A stretch of DNA of 64,000 nt, taken from assembly GCF_014467235.1 (NCBI RefSeq), contig NZ_NKHP01000006.1:1-64000 (forward strand), in the 5' to 3' direction. Of this stretch, positions 12,788 to 21,481 are shown piece by piece (the first letter of the stretch is position 1; each line of letters begins with the position of its first letter). Source of the stretch: Xenorhabdus indica. Lineage in GTDB: Bacteria; Pseudomonadota; Gammaproteobacteria; Enterobacterales; Enterobacteriaceae. Position numbers and translations under genes: made by a program. The notes under the pieces were generated by a model. The model did no database searches and was not told the origin of the DNA. It was given only the letters and a program-made list of their open reading frames with translations.

Positions 12788-13789
12788 ATGGCCACTATGA
12801 AAGATGTCGCTCATAAAGCTGGAGTATCTGTAGCCACTGTCAGTCGTGTTATTAATAATACAGTTTATGTTGAACCAGGTACACGTGAGCGTGTAGAAAA
12901 AGCCATGCGAGAATTAAATTACCACCGTAATTCCGCAGCACTTGCATTGGCACAAAGGTGCGGCAATATGTTGGGATTACTGACAGGTAATTTAGCTGAT
13001 CCGTTTTTTTCTCTTTTATCTCGCGGAGTTGAAAGAATCGCTCGAAAAAAAGAAGCCAAACTTATGGTTTGTAGTGGCGGGCATCAAGCTGAACTCGAAA
13101 AATCTGCATTGGATTTTTTAATCAATCAAGGGTGTGAAGCAATAGTAGCCTATGTCAGTAGAATGAACGAAGCCGATATATTACGTTATGCAGCTCACAC
13201 TCCAGGATTAGTGGTTATTAATCGATATCTTCCAGCCATCGCTAACCGATGTATCTGGTTAGATAATATCAGCGCTTCTCAGACGGCTATCAACTACCTT
13301 CTCCAAAATGGTCATCGAAAAATTGCTTATATAACAGCAGATTTACCAATTGATGATAGAAGACTCCGTTTGGAAGGATATTATTCTGCAATGGCTAATG
13401 CGGGTATCACTGTACCCGGCGGTTGGGTTATCAGTGTTCCATTTAACGAAAAAGGCGGAGAACAAGCAGCAGAAAAACTCTTAGACAGCGGTATCAACTT
13501 TACCGCAGCAGTAACATTCAATGATGTGATGGCTGCCGGAATGATGCGCTCCCTACATCGGCGGGGAATTCGCTTACCAGAACAGCTATCGATCATTGGC
13601 TTTGATGATATAGTTACAGCCCGATATCTCTATCCTCCCTTAACTACCATACGCAACCCAATTGAACAAATGGCTCAACGGGCTACTAATCTGGCATTAC
13701 AACTCAGCGCCAAAAAAGAACCGACTCCACAAATGAATATGTTTTCCGCAGAACTCATCATCAGAGATTCTGTTCTTTTAATAAAATAG
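12788..13789 (+). CDS. LacI/GalR-family transcriptional regulator
   Basis: The 333-residue repressor-type protein has the N-terminal LacI helix-turn-helix and hinge (MKDVAHKAGVSVATVSRVIN, then YHRNSAALALAQ) and a periplasmic-binding-protein-like effector domain (about 62-333) including IIGFDDIVTARYLYPPLTTI. It is closest in feel to the GalR/GalS/AscG branch, but the effector cannot be named. It directly precedes an NhaC-type transporter (39 bases) and a PatB/MalY-type lyase on the same strand. It probably regulates that pair, perhaps through the palindrome just upstream. Confidence 0.88.
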   Translation: MATMKDVAHKAGVSVATVSRVINNTVYVEPGTRERVEKAMRELNYHRNSAALALAQRCGNMLGLLTGNLADPFFSLLSRGVERIARKKEAKLMVCSGGHQAELEKSALDFLINQGCEAIVAYVSRMNEADILRYAAHTPGLVVINRYLPAIANRCIWLDNISASQTAINYLLQNGHRKIAYITADLPIDDRRLRLEGYYSAMANAGITVPGGWVISVPFNEKGGEQAAEKLLDSGINFTAAVTFNDVMAAGMMRSLHRRGIRLPEQLSIIGFDDIVTARYLYPPLTTIRNPIEQMAQRATNLALQLSAKKEPTPQMNMFSAELIIRDSVLLIK

Positions 13790-13828
13790 ATTTTATTTCA
13801 ACACCCTACATAAAATTGGAATTTTCAA

Positions 13829-15283
13829 ATGGATGACAAGAAAAAAATTAATCTGGGACTCGCTATCCTACCAATTGCATCAATGCTCTTACTGCTAATC
13901 ATTGGCTATGGTCAACTTAATCTGCGTATCGAATCCTTATTACTTATCTCCGCCGTAATAGCAGCGGCCCTGGCATATTGGCAAGGCTATCGCTGGGATG
14001 ACATTATTGATTCTATTGTGGCAAAGCTAGCCAAAGCTATGCCAGTAATAATGATACTGATTTGTGTCGGAGGTCTAATTGGCACCTGGATGTTCAGTGG
14101 AACTATACCTTACATGGTATATTGGGGACTAAAACTGATTAGCCCTCAATACATACTGATTGCTGCCTTCTTTATCACAAGCTTGATTTCAGTTTGTACC
14201 GGTACTTCATGGGGCGCAGCCGGAACAGTTGGAGTTGCTCTAATGGGAGTAGCGGCTGGCCTTGACGTATCTTTAGCCGCAGCAGCAGGCGCGATTGTTT
14301 CAGGAGCGTATTTCGGTGATAAAATCTCGCCGTTATCTGACTCAACCAATTTCGCTGCAATCGTGGCCGAAACAGATCTTTACAGTCATATTCAACATTT
14401 AACATATACCACTATTCCTGGCTTTGTTTTAGCTGCTATTGTTTACTTTATCGTCGGCTATACAGATTTAACAGGGAGTACAGTTCCCCCAGAAAAAATC
14501 ACAGAAATCATACAATCTCTTGAAAGTCTGTATAATTTCAATTTATTGCTGATTTTGCCACCGGTATTAGTTTTATGGGGAGCTATAACAAAACGCCCGG
14601 TGATACCAACCATGTTGGCTGCCTGTGCATTAGCGATTACGATCGGTATAGCTCTTCAAGGATTCACGCTTAAACAAGGACTTAACGCGATAATTGATGG
14701 TTTCAACCTCTCAATGTTCTCCGAGCAAGGACATAATATCACTGGTATCGTTAGTGATATTCCCCGCTTACTTAATCGCGGAGGTATGTCCTCAATGATG
14801 GGGACTATACTGCTTATACTTTGTGCATTCGCGTTTGCCGGAGCCTTAACACTCACTAGCGCACTAACCATTATCATCAACCAGCTTCTGAAAGCTGTTC
14901 ATACAACCGGCCAACTCATTGCCGCAACGTTGGCCACAACGATTATGGTGACAGGCGCAACTTGTGATGGAAAACTGGCTCTTCTCATCCCGGCCGAACT
15001 ATTCAAAGATGCTTATCACCGGATGGGACTAGACAACAAAAATCTATCACGCACCATAGAAGATGGCTGTACGGTTATCGAACCTCTGCTTCCCTGGACT
15101 TCTGCCGGCATTTACATGGCTACAACACTGGGAGTCAGTACGCTGGAGTTACTACCTTGGGCAATCCAGTGCTATGCCGCCATCTTTTTTGCCCTCATTT
15201 ATGGCTTTACTGGTTTCGGTATTGCAAAAATCCCCTCCGAAAATTCTCTGAAGAAAAAGGAAACACAACGTGAAATCATATGA
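13829..15283 (+). CDS. NhaC-family Na+/H+ antiporter-like transporter
   Basis: This 484-residue protein is a polytopic inner-membrane transporter with about a dozen hydrophobic segments. The NhaC-family region CTGTSWGAAGTVGVAL followed by GAYFGDKISPLSDSTN is plain, as is TCDGKLALLIPAELF in the second half. Members of the family exchange Na+ for H+, malate/lactate or, as predicted for MetT, move methionine. Here the 14-base overlap with a PatB-type C-S lyase gene makes a sulfur amino acid substrate an attractive inference, but the sequence does not prove it. The gene follows the LacI-type regulator. Confidence 0.85.
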   Translation: MDDKKKINLGLAILPIASMLLLLIIGYGQLNLRIESLLLISAVIAAALAYWQGYRWDDIIDSIVAKLAKAMPVIMILICVGGLIGTWMFSGTIPYMVYWGLKLISPQYILIAAFFITSLISVCTGTSWGAAGTVGVALMGVAAGLDVSLAAAAGAIVSGAYFGDKISPLSDSTNFAAIVAETDLYSHIQHLTYTTIPGFVLAAIVYFIVGYTDLTGSTVPPEKITEIIQSLESLYNFNLLLILPPVLVLWGAITKRPVIPTMLAACALAITIGIALQGFTLKQGLNAIIDGFNLSMFSEQGHNITGIVSDIPRLLNRGGMSSMMGTILLILCAFAFAGALTLTSALTIIINQLLKAVHTTGQLIAATLATTIMVTGATCDGKLALLIPAELFKDAYHRMGLDNKNLSRTIEDGCTVIEPLLPWTSAGIYMATTLGVSTLELLPWAIQCYAAIFFALIYGFTGFGIAKIPSENSLKKKETQREII

Positions 15284-16454
15284 TTTCAACCAGATAATCG
15301 ATCGCCACAATACAGGTTCTATTAAGTGGGATTTTTTAGATCGTTATCTGCAATTAAACACAAATGACCTTCTGCCAATGTGGGTATCAGACTACGATTT
15401 TCAGTGTCCAAAAGAAGTCCAGCAAGCCCTATCATCCCGAATCGATCATGGTATTTTCGGTTATAGTGAACGCGACGATCTTTACTATCAGGCAGCAATA
15501 GACTGGTTTGCAAAACGCCATAAACTCACCTTACACAGGGATTGGTTTACCTCTATAGAAGGTGTCATACCTGGGTTAGCTTTATTGATACAAATGTTGA
15601 GTAAACCAGGAGAGGGAGTTGTTATACAGGGGCCTTACTATTCTTCGTTTGCCAAAATTACGACTATGAACGGCAGAAAGGTTATTGAAAACCCACTTAT
15701 TGAAACCCCAGAAGGGTATAAAATTGACTACGGTCACCTAAAACATATCTTGGAACAACACAGACCACCGCTGTTATTGTTATGTAATCCCCATAATCCT
15801 ACTGGTCGCTGTTGGGATCGTAACGAATTACTCCAACTATTAATACTTTGTAAAAAGTACGGTACAACAGTGCTTTCCGATGAAATCTGGGCGGATTTAA
15901 CGCTACCTTGGGGGAAATTCACCTCAGTATTGCATCTGGATAGTGAATGGCATGAGCATGTTATTGTTGCCACTTCATCAAGTAAAACGTTTGGACTCTC
16001 ATCACTGCGTATTTCAAACTTTCTCATTCCAAATCCGGCACTTCGGCAAGCCTTTAATGATCGGTTGCATGCTCATGGGTTAGATGTATTCAATTCACTA
16101 TCTATGGCTGCGGCTACTGCTGCTTACCAATATGGCGAGATATGGCTTGATAACCTATTGGATTATCTGGCTGAAAATCGTATTTGGTTAGAACAGGCGT
16201 TAGCATCTTCTGCCCCTTGGTGCCGAATGATCAAAGCAGAAGGTACATATCTGGCCTGGCTGGATTGTCGAGATTTAGACTTAGATGATAATACGTTGCA
16301 ACAAATATTAATACAAAAAGCCCAAGTCGCTGTTTCAATGGGATGTAATTTTGGTGATAAAGGAAAAGGATTTATCCGAATTAACCTAGGTTGCCCCCGC
16401 CAGTACCTAGAAAAAGCAATGGCAGGTTTGTCTGAATTAGCTCCTGTAAAATAA
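15270..16454 (+). CDS. patB: PatB/MalY-family PLP-dependent C-S lyase (cystathionine beta-lyase type)
   Basis: The 394-residue fold-type I PLP enzyme resembles MalY/PatB, which split cystathionine and related thioethers to homocysteine, pyruvate and ammonia. Visible active-site elements are NPHNPTGR (Asn173, Asn176), SDEIWADL (Asp204) and the PLP lysine in SSSKTFG (Lys239). A MalY-like DRHNTGSIKWD opens the protein and INLGCPR closes the domain. It starts at GTG (15270) with AAGG about 10 bases upstream and overlaps the transporter gene by 14 bases, so the two are translationally linked. A transaminase role is possible, but the MalY-like pattern favours a beta-lyase. The symbol follows the family name. 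Confidence 0.82.
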   Translation: MKSYDFNQIIDRHNTGSIKWDFLDRYLQLNTNDLLPMWVSDYDFQCPKEVQQALSSRIDHGIFGYSERDDLYYQAAIDWFAKRHKLTLHRDWFTSIEGVIPGLALLIQMLSKPGEGVVIQGPYYSSFAKITTMNGRKVIENPLIETPEGYKIDYGHLKHILEQHRPPLLLLCNPHNPTGRCWDRNELLQLLILCKKYGTTVLSDEIWADLTLPWGKFTSVLHLDSEWHEHVIVATSSSKTFGLSSLRISNFLIPNPALRQAFNDRLHAHGLDVFNSLSMAAATAAYQYGEIWLDNLLDYLAENRIWLEQALASSAPWCRMIKAEGTYLAWLDCRDLDLDDNTLQQILIQKAQVAVSMGCNFGDKGKGFIRINLGCPRQYLEKAMAGLSELAPVK

Positions 16455-17172
16455 AAAACAAAGTGTTAATGCTCTGTTTTAATCCTATGAATATACCTGA
16501 AACTTTTCTTGTGAAAAGTTTCAGGTTATTAGTTTCAGTGATTTTTGTATAAAACTAAAGTGGTAAATATAGTCCTATCCCCCTCATATTGATTAATTAC
16601 AATACTATTTTTATATCTTATTTAGATTCATTTTTATATTTTTTAAAGAATTTCCCTGGCGTTAGTGCTGGTATAAGATACTAAGATATCTATACCAGGA
16701 CATTAATCTCCTTTGATAACAATAAAATATTCTCAAATTGGGAATATTACATATAGTTATCAAATGTTCACGCATTAGTTCTGTCAGCAAAAATAGAACA
16801 ATAAACGCCCATATTGATCCTTTTACATCCAACAGAATACTTAAAAAGTTTAATCATTTTCGGAAACGTTGGAAGCGTATGAAATACTTTAATGATGATA
16901 TTTTACCTTAAGGAAAATAAACCATATAAATTTTATTCTATTACCATTTCATTAGGTTAATAAAATTATATTCACGTTAAATTTTAAATTAATATAATAA
17001 TTTCAATATGAAACGGTGTTTTTTATATTGAAAACCCTATAACAAAATTAATAAATGTATAGGTTTTGACTAGCTAATTATTGTTCTATATCATGCAGTT
17101 AAACCATTAAAGCCATCATCAAAAAATCAATTAACATACTGCTATAACTATTAAATAGTTAGCCTATAAAAT
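16455..17172. other. 718-base AT-rich intergenic region before two PAS_4-LuxR genes
   Basis: Apart from the hairpin at 16495-16526, the region contains a second imperfect hairpin at 16668-16698 (CTGGTATA...TATACCAG, with GATA/TATC continuing the stem past one bulged A). The rest is very AT-rich with many A/T runs and no credible reading frame. It probably holds the long control region of the two regulator genes. Confidence 0.6.
16495..16526 (+). terminator. Strong hairpin after patB, probable terminator
   Basis: A perfect 14-base-pair stem (16495-16508 with 16513-16526) closes the tetraloop TTGT, 41 bases after the patB stop. The T run behind it is weak (TATTAGTTT), so termination is probable rather than certain. 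Confidence 0.65.
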
Positions 17173-17853
17173 ATGAAAAAACAAAATAATATCACTCCGC
17201 AATTAATTCATATGTGGGAAAAAAGCATTGATCCCTGGGGAGCTAAAGACCTCCAATCAAATTTTATCTACGCCAATTCTGCCTTTTATCAACTACTCAA
17301 TCTACCTAAAGATTTTAACATTACAGGGCTTAATGTAAGCGAATTACCTTCATCCATTGCAGAATATGAAAAGGAATTCCATTATCAGGATAAAAAGGTT
17401 ATGCAAACGATGCAACGCGTAACTACAATGGAAACTCATTTATTCGGAAAAGACAAAATTAAACAATCGTATCTTTGTGATAAATATCCACTTTATGATG
17501 ACAAAGGTAATTGTATTGGTATCACTTTTCATTTATACAAAATCCACAACTTTTCTGCTTCTTATTATTACGATAAAATCACACCAAAAACATTAGAATT
17601 CGTGCCTCCCAATAATATACTGACACAAACTGAATGGGAGATTCTATTTCTACTTTTACGTTCTCTGGATGAAAATAGAATCGGCAAAGAATTAAACATA
17701 ACAACGGAAGATGTTATTAATTACATACTGTCCATTTATCAAAAATTTAATCTTTCAAGACATGTAAATCTGAAAGAATTTTTTAAAGAACAGAATCTTG
17801 AACACTATATTCCTGAAAGACACATCACTATTGGTAGCATAGGATTAAGTTGA
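17173..17853 (+). CDS. PAS_4-LuxR type regulator with divergent recognition helix
   Basis: The 226-residue protein shares the framework of its neighbours: ITPQLIHMWEKS, WGAKDLQSNFIYAN, SYLCDKYPLYDDKGNCIGI and PPNNILTQTEWEILFLLL. The C-terminal HTH reads RIGKELNITTEDVINYILS. It lacks the Arg-Thr-(Leu/Val)-Glu motif that both neighbours keep (CRTLERY, YRTVENY), so DNA binding may be altered. No clear ribosome site precedes the ATG. It is 34 bases upstream of the next PAS_4-LuxR gene and probably co-transcribed with it. The ligand is unknown. Confidence 0.8.
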   Translation: MKKQNNITPQLIHMWEKSIDPWGAKDLQSNFIYANSAFYQLLNLPKDFNITGLNVSELPSSIAEYEKEFHYQDKKVMQTMQRVTTMETHLFGKDKIKQSYLCDKYPLYDDKGNCIGITFHLYKIHNFSASYYYDKITPKTLEFVPPNNILTQTEWEILFLLLRSLDENRIGKELNITTEDVINYILSIYQKFNLSRHVNLKEFFKEQNLEHYIPERHITIGSIGLS

Positions 17854-17887
17854 GCATATTATTCAAGCATAAAAAAGGAATATTGAT

Positions 17888-18568
17888 ATGGGTAAGAAGT
17901 CCATCATTTCACCGCAAATAATTAATACACTAGCAGCAAGTAACGATCCCTGGGGAATAAAAGACAAAAACTCATGTTTTATTTATGGTAACAAAGCATT
18001 GAATGCGATTAAAGGATTTTCTGATTCATTTGATTTTGAAGGGCTTTATGATGACGAACTTCCCTGGGATGGTGCTGAATTTGCAGAAGCATACATTCAC
18101 CATGACCAGAAAGTAATGGCTGAAGAAAAATCATATGTTTCACTCGAAACCCATATTTGGGGAGAAACGAAAACATTATCGTCTTACTTCTGTGAAAAAT
18201 CACCTATTTATCATGAAAATGGTGACTGTATAGGAATTATATACCACTTATGGAAAGCCCAAGATTATTCATTAACCCGCTTATACCACGGGAAGCTCCC
18301 TGCTTCTATCATGTTTCAGCCACCTACTCATTTATTTACTCAACGGGAATGGGATGTCATTTTTCTCTCTTTGCATAAATATACTAGTAAACAAATTGGT
18401 AGAATATTAAATATCTCCTATCGTACTGTTGAAAACTATACAGCACAAATATATAGAAAAGTTGGTGTTAGCTCCGCTCAACAATTGGAAGAATACTGTC
18501 GATTAAATAACTTCGATCTCTATGTACCTGAAAGGTTTTTACAACCTGAAAGCCGTATTTTCATTTGA
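17888..18568 (+). CDS. PAS_4-LuxR type solo transcriptional regulator
   Basis: This 226-residue regulator begins KSIISPQIINTLAASNDPWG. It carries a PAS_4-like sensory half with IKDKNSCFIYGN and SYFCEKSPIYHENGDCIGI, and a C-terminal LuxR HTH FTQREWDVIFL ... SKQIGRILNISYRTVENYTAQIYRKVGVSS, which looks intact. AAAAAGGA lies 8 bases before the ATG. Its length equals the gene just upstream, from which it probably arose by tandem duplication and divergence. No autoinducer synthase is nearby. Confidence 0.85.
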   Translation: MGKKSIISPQIINTLAASNDPWGIKDKNSCFIYGNKALNAIKGFSDSFDFEGLYDDELPWDGAEFAEAYIHHDQKVMAEEKSYVSLETHIWGETKTLSSYFCEKSPIYHENGDCIGIIYHLWKAQDYSLTRLYHGKLPASIMFQPPTHLFTQREWDVIFLSLHKYTSKQIGRILNISYRTVENYTAQIYRKVGVSSAQQLEEYCRLNNFDLYVPERFLQPESRIFI

Positions 18569-18938
18569 ATTTCAAATAATGGCAATACTCACAACAGAAT
18601 GTCCGTGTAATGTCACGGATATTAATCTTAGCGAGGATTACCGTTATTCCCCCCCAAATATTTTTATAAAGAATATATTTCTTCTGCTATTTAGGATCTT
18701 TTCTGCCAACCAGACGCTTTACCTCTTGCCAGCTAGCAAAATAGCGCCATTAAATAAACTATTTTTCAACCAACAAGTGATCTGCATTCCATTTTTGCAA
18801 TCTGATGCAAATTTGCATTGATCATTCTTTGATCGCAACCTATTTATTGTTCAACAATTTAAAACGATAAGACAACAATTTATGCGATTTAAACCAACAA
18901 TAGAACAACACTTCATTTATCCAAAGGGGAAGTAAACG
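18569..18938. other. Control region upstream of the DUF969-DUF979-pcp operon
   Basis: This 370-base stretch contains the perfect 14-base palindrome ATGCAAATTTGCAT at 18805-18818, about 120 bases before the first gene, and a loosely repeated CAACAAT motif between 18851 and 18903. A purine-rich ribosome site (AAAGGGGAAG) immediately precedes the DUF969 gene. No coding potential is apparent. Confidence 0.55.
18805..18818. promoter_or_regulatory. Candidate operator palindrome
   Basis: ATGCAAATTTGCAT is a perfect 14-base palindrome in the control region of the DUF969-DUF979-pcp operon. No regulator can be assigned from the sequence. Confidence 0.4.
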
Positions 18939-19682
18939 ATGCAGTACACTGTCAATTTCTGGCCCTTAATCGGGATCGCAGTCATCATAGTCGGTTTTAT
19001 TCTGAGGCTTAACCCTGTCTTGATTGTAACAATTGCAGGGCTGGTTACTGGGTTAGCCGCCGGGATGCCAATCCTCGATATTCTGGAAAAACTCGGCTCT
19101 GGGTTTCTTAATACACTGAATCTATCTCTGACTATTTTACTGCCCTTAGTTATCATTGGCCTGCTGGAAAGACATGGGTTAAAAGAACAAGCCCAACGTA
19201 CAATTGCCCATATCAAGAGCGCCACCACAGGACGTCTATTGATCATCTATTTATTTATACGTGAAACCTCTGCTGCTCTGGGATTAACCAGTCTGGGCGG
19301 GCATCCACAAATGGTTCGTCCACTGTTGGCACCTATGGCAGAAGGAGCTGCCGAGAATCAATACGGTGATTTGCCTGACCATGTCCGTTACCGGATCCGT
19401 GCTATGTCCGCTGCAACGGATAATACGGGATTATTTTTCGGTGAAGATATCTTTGTCGCATTCGGTGCCATTATCTTTATGCACAATTTTATGCTGAACT
19501 CTGCAGGCATCCAGACTGAACCTCTGCATATCGCCATGTGGGGCATTCCGACCGCTATTTGTGCTTTTTTAATCCATTCAACTAGGCTATATCGCCTTGA
19601 TAATCGGCTGGCCAAAGAAATTGCTTCCCTGAATCATGCACCTTTAAACCCGATAAAGCAGGCCAGTAAGGAGGCAAGATAA
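18939..19682 (+). CDS. DUF969-family membrane protein
   Basis: The 247-residue hydrophobic protein has several membrane segments, starting with WPLIGIAVIIVGFILRLNPV, and includes the striking SLGGHPQMVRPLLAPM and DNTGLFFGEDIFVAFGA segments. It fits the DUF969 family, whose genes usually sit beside DUF979 and pcp. By genome context the DUF969/DUF979 pair is likely a two-component permease for pyroglutamate or pyroglutamyl peptides; this is inference. Its stop overlaps the next start by one base, so the two are tightly coupled. Confidence 0.82.
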   Translation: MQYTVNFWPLIGIAVIIVGFILRLNPVLIVTIAGLVTGLAAGMPILDILEKLGSGFLNTLNLSLTILLPLVIIGLLERHGLKEQAQRTIAHIKSATTGRLLIIYLFIRETSAALGLTSLGGHPQMVRPLLAPMAEGAAENQYGDLPDHVRYRIRAMSAATDNTGLFFGEDIFVAFGAIIFMHNFMLNSAGIQTEPLHIAMWGIPTAICAFLIHSTRLYRLDNRLAKEIASLNHAPLNPIKQASKEAR

Positions 19683-20698
19683 TGCTTCAATTACAGTATC
19701 TCTATTATTTAGCGGGTATTATCTTACTTATTATTACTGTGATGTCCTGGCGCGATAAAGCCAATCCCCGTCGCTTGACTACTGGTCTGTTTTGGGGACT
19801 TTATGGCTTTATTTTTCTATTGGGAGACTGGAGCTACCGTCTGTTAGAGATCTGGATCAGCGACGAAACTCATGCGACAAGAACTGTTCATATCGGAGTA
19901 GGAATTCTGGTGGTTGTAATGGCTTTGCTAGCTGGATTTGGGGGAGTACATTTAGGTAATTACCACCAGTCTACACCAAAACAGCGGCAGGAAAGTGCAG
20001 ATCGTCTTGGCAATCGCTTATTTTTACCCGCTCTGCTTATTCCCGTTATCACTATGATTAGCGTTCTGCTGTTCAATCATGTCCCAGGATTAGAACAAGC
20101 AATTTTCGGCGAAGGTAATCATACAACGTTGATTACACTGTTTTCTATTAGCCTTGGCTGCCTGATCGCATTGGTCATCGCCATATATATCACCCACGAA
20201 AAAATCATGCAGCCTATGCAAGAAACTCGCCGATTGTTGGACTCTATCGGCTGTGTGTTCATTTTACCGCAAATTTTGGCAACTCTCGGATTACTGTTTA
20301 CTGCCGCAGGAGTGGGCACGATTATTTCCCATCTGACGGAGAGTTATCTGGCTGTCGATAACCGATTTATCGCTGCAATGGCTTATGTATTTTGCATGGC
20401 GTTACTGACCATGATCATGGGAAATGCTTTTGCTGCTTTTCCCATTGTGACAGCGGGGATTGGTATTCCTATTCTGATTTTGCAACATGGAGGCAATCCG
20501 GCAGTGATGGCAGCAATCGGGATGTTTTCCGGTTATTGTGGTACGTTGATGACACCAATGGCAGCAAATTTTAATCTCGTCCCTGCCGCGCTATTGGAGT
20601 TACCTGATCGAAATGCCGTTATTAAGGCGCAAATTCCTACGGGATGTATCTTGCTGATTACCAATGTATTTTTACTCTATTTTCTGATGTTCATATAA
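19682..20698 (+). CDS. DUF979-family membrane protein
   Basis: This 338-residue protein has about eight to ten hydrophobic stretches. Its C-terminal part, MIMGNAFAAFPIVTAGIGIP and GYCGTLMTPMAANFNLVPAALLEL, resembles transporters of the ion-transporter superfamily. Together with DUF969 it probably forms one membrane transport complex. The one-base overlap with the upstream gene and the 64-base gap to pcp support a three-gene operon. The transported substrate is unknown. Confidence 0.82.
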   Translation: MLQLQYLYYLAGIILLIITVMSWRDKANPRRLTTGLFWGLYGFIFLLGDWSYRLLEIWISDETHATRTVHIGVGILVVVMALLAGFGGVHLGNYHQSTPKQRQESADRLGNRLFLPALLIPVITMISVLLFNHVPGLEQAIFGEGNHTTLITLFSISLGCLIALVIAIYITHEKIMQPMQETRRLLDSIGCVFILPQILATLGLLFTAAGVGTIISHLTESYLAVDNRFIAAMAYVFCMALLTMIMGNAFAAFPIVTAGIGIPILILQHGGNPAVMAAIGMFSGYCGTLMTPMAANFNLVPAALLELPDRNAVIKAQIPTGCILLITNVFLLYFLMFI

Positions 20699-20762
20699 AA
20701 AAATCAGTGATAAACACATTAGTTATAAATACATATTTATAAAATAACGACAGGAAACAGCT

Positions 20763-21410
20763 ATGAAAACAATTTTAATCACTGGTTTTGAGCCTTTTGG
20801 GAACGAAATCATCAATCCTTCATGGGAAGCAATAAAACCACTGCAAGGCAACCAAGTTGCCGATGCAAATATTGAAACTCAACAACTCTCCTGTATTTTT
20901 GATACTTCACTGGAACAGCTTTACGCCGCCATTGATAAACATCAGCCGGAAATGGTGATTTCCGTTGGGCTGGCAGGAGGCAGGCCAAATATCAGCGTAG
21001 AGCGGGTTGCAATCAATATCAACGATGCCAGAATTGCTGATAATGCAGGTAAACAGCCAATTGATACCCCGGTTATTACCGGAGGCCCTGCGGCTTATTT
21101 CTCCAGCCTCCCTATCAAAGCAATGGTCAATAAACTGAAGGCAGCAGGTATTCCAGCTTCTGTCTCTCAAACAGCCGGTACTTTTGTCTGTAACCATGTG
21201 ATGTATGGCTTATTACATTATCTGTCACATAAATACCCTGCTGTTCGTGGAGGATTTATCCATGTTCCTTATTTACCGCAACAAGCAGCAGAGCATACAG
21301 AGATGCCAAGTATGTCTCTGGAAACAATGACTATCGCATTGAAAATAGCTATTGAGATAGCCTGGAAAAATAAATCGGATATTGTTGTGGCAGGTGGTAC
21401 AACTCATTAA
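20763..21410 (+). CDS. pcp: Pyrrolidone-carboxylate peptidase Pcp
   Basis: The 215-residue C15-family cysteine peptidase removes N-terminal pyroglutamate from peptides in the cytosol. The catalytic triad is visible: Glu80 in [11 protein letters not shown], Cys143 in [16 protein letters not shown] and His167 in [10 protein letters not shown]. The N-terminal [15 protein letters not shown] is the family hallmark. CAGGAAACAG supplies a ribosome site. It closes the DUF969-DUF979-pcp operon, suggesting uptake followed by hydrolysis of pyroglutamyl peptides. Confidence 0.94.
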   Translation: MKTILITGFEPFGNEIINPSWEAIKPLQGNQVADANIETQQLSCIFDTSLEQLYAAIDKHQPEMVISVGLAGGRPNISVERVAININDARIADNAGKQPIDTPVITGGPAAYFSSLPIKAMVNKLKAAGIPASVSQTAGTFVCNHVMYGLLHYLSHKYPAVRGGFIHVPYLPQQAAEHTEMPSMSLETMTIALKIAIEIAWKNKSDIVVAGGTTH

Positions 21411-21433
21411 GTTTGCCACTACGTTGTATGCCC

Positions 21434-21470
21434 TCTATTTCAAGCTGCAGCTTTGATTGGCTGCACCTTG
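21434..21470. repeat. Short ERIC-end-like palindrome
   Basis: TTTCAAGCTGCAGC and GGCTGCACCTTGA form an imperfect inverted repeat resembling the terminal part of ERIC elements. It lies between the convergent pcp and MFS genes, where its hairpin could also serve as a bidirectional terminator. Confidence 0.5.
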
Positions 21471-21481
21471 AGGCTTATAAG

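Noticed and set aside
16668..16698. Imperfect hairpin considered as a small RNA terminator or riboswitch
   Set aside because: It has no GC-rich core, no T run and no conserved riboswitch features that I can recognise.
18522..18821. 99-codon frame after the third PAS_4-LuxR gene
   Set aside because: It overlaps the end of that gene in another frame, has atypical composition and no recognisable family or ribosome site.
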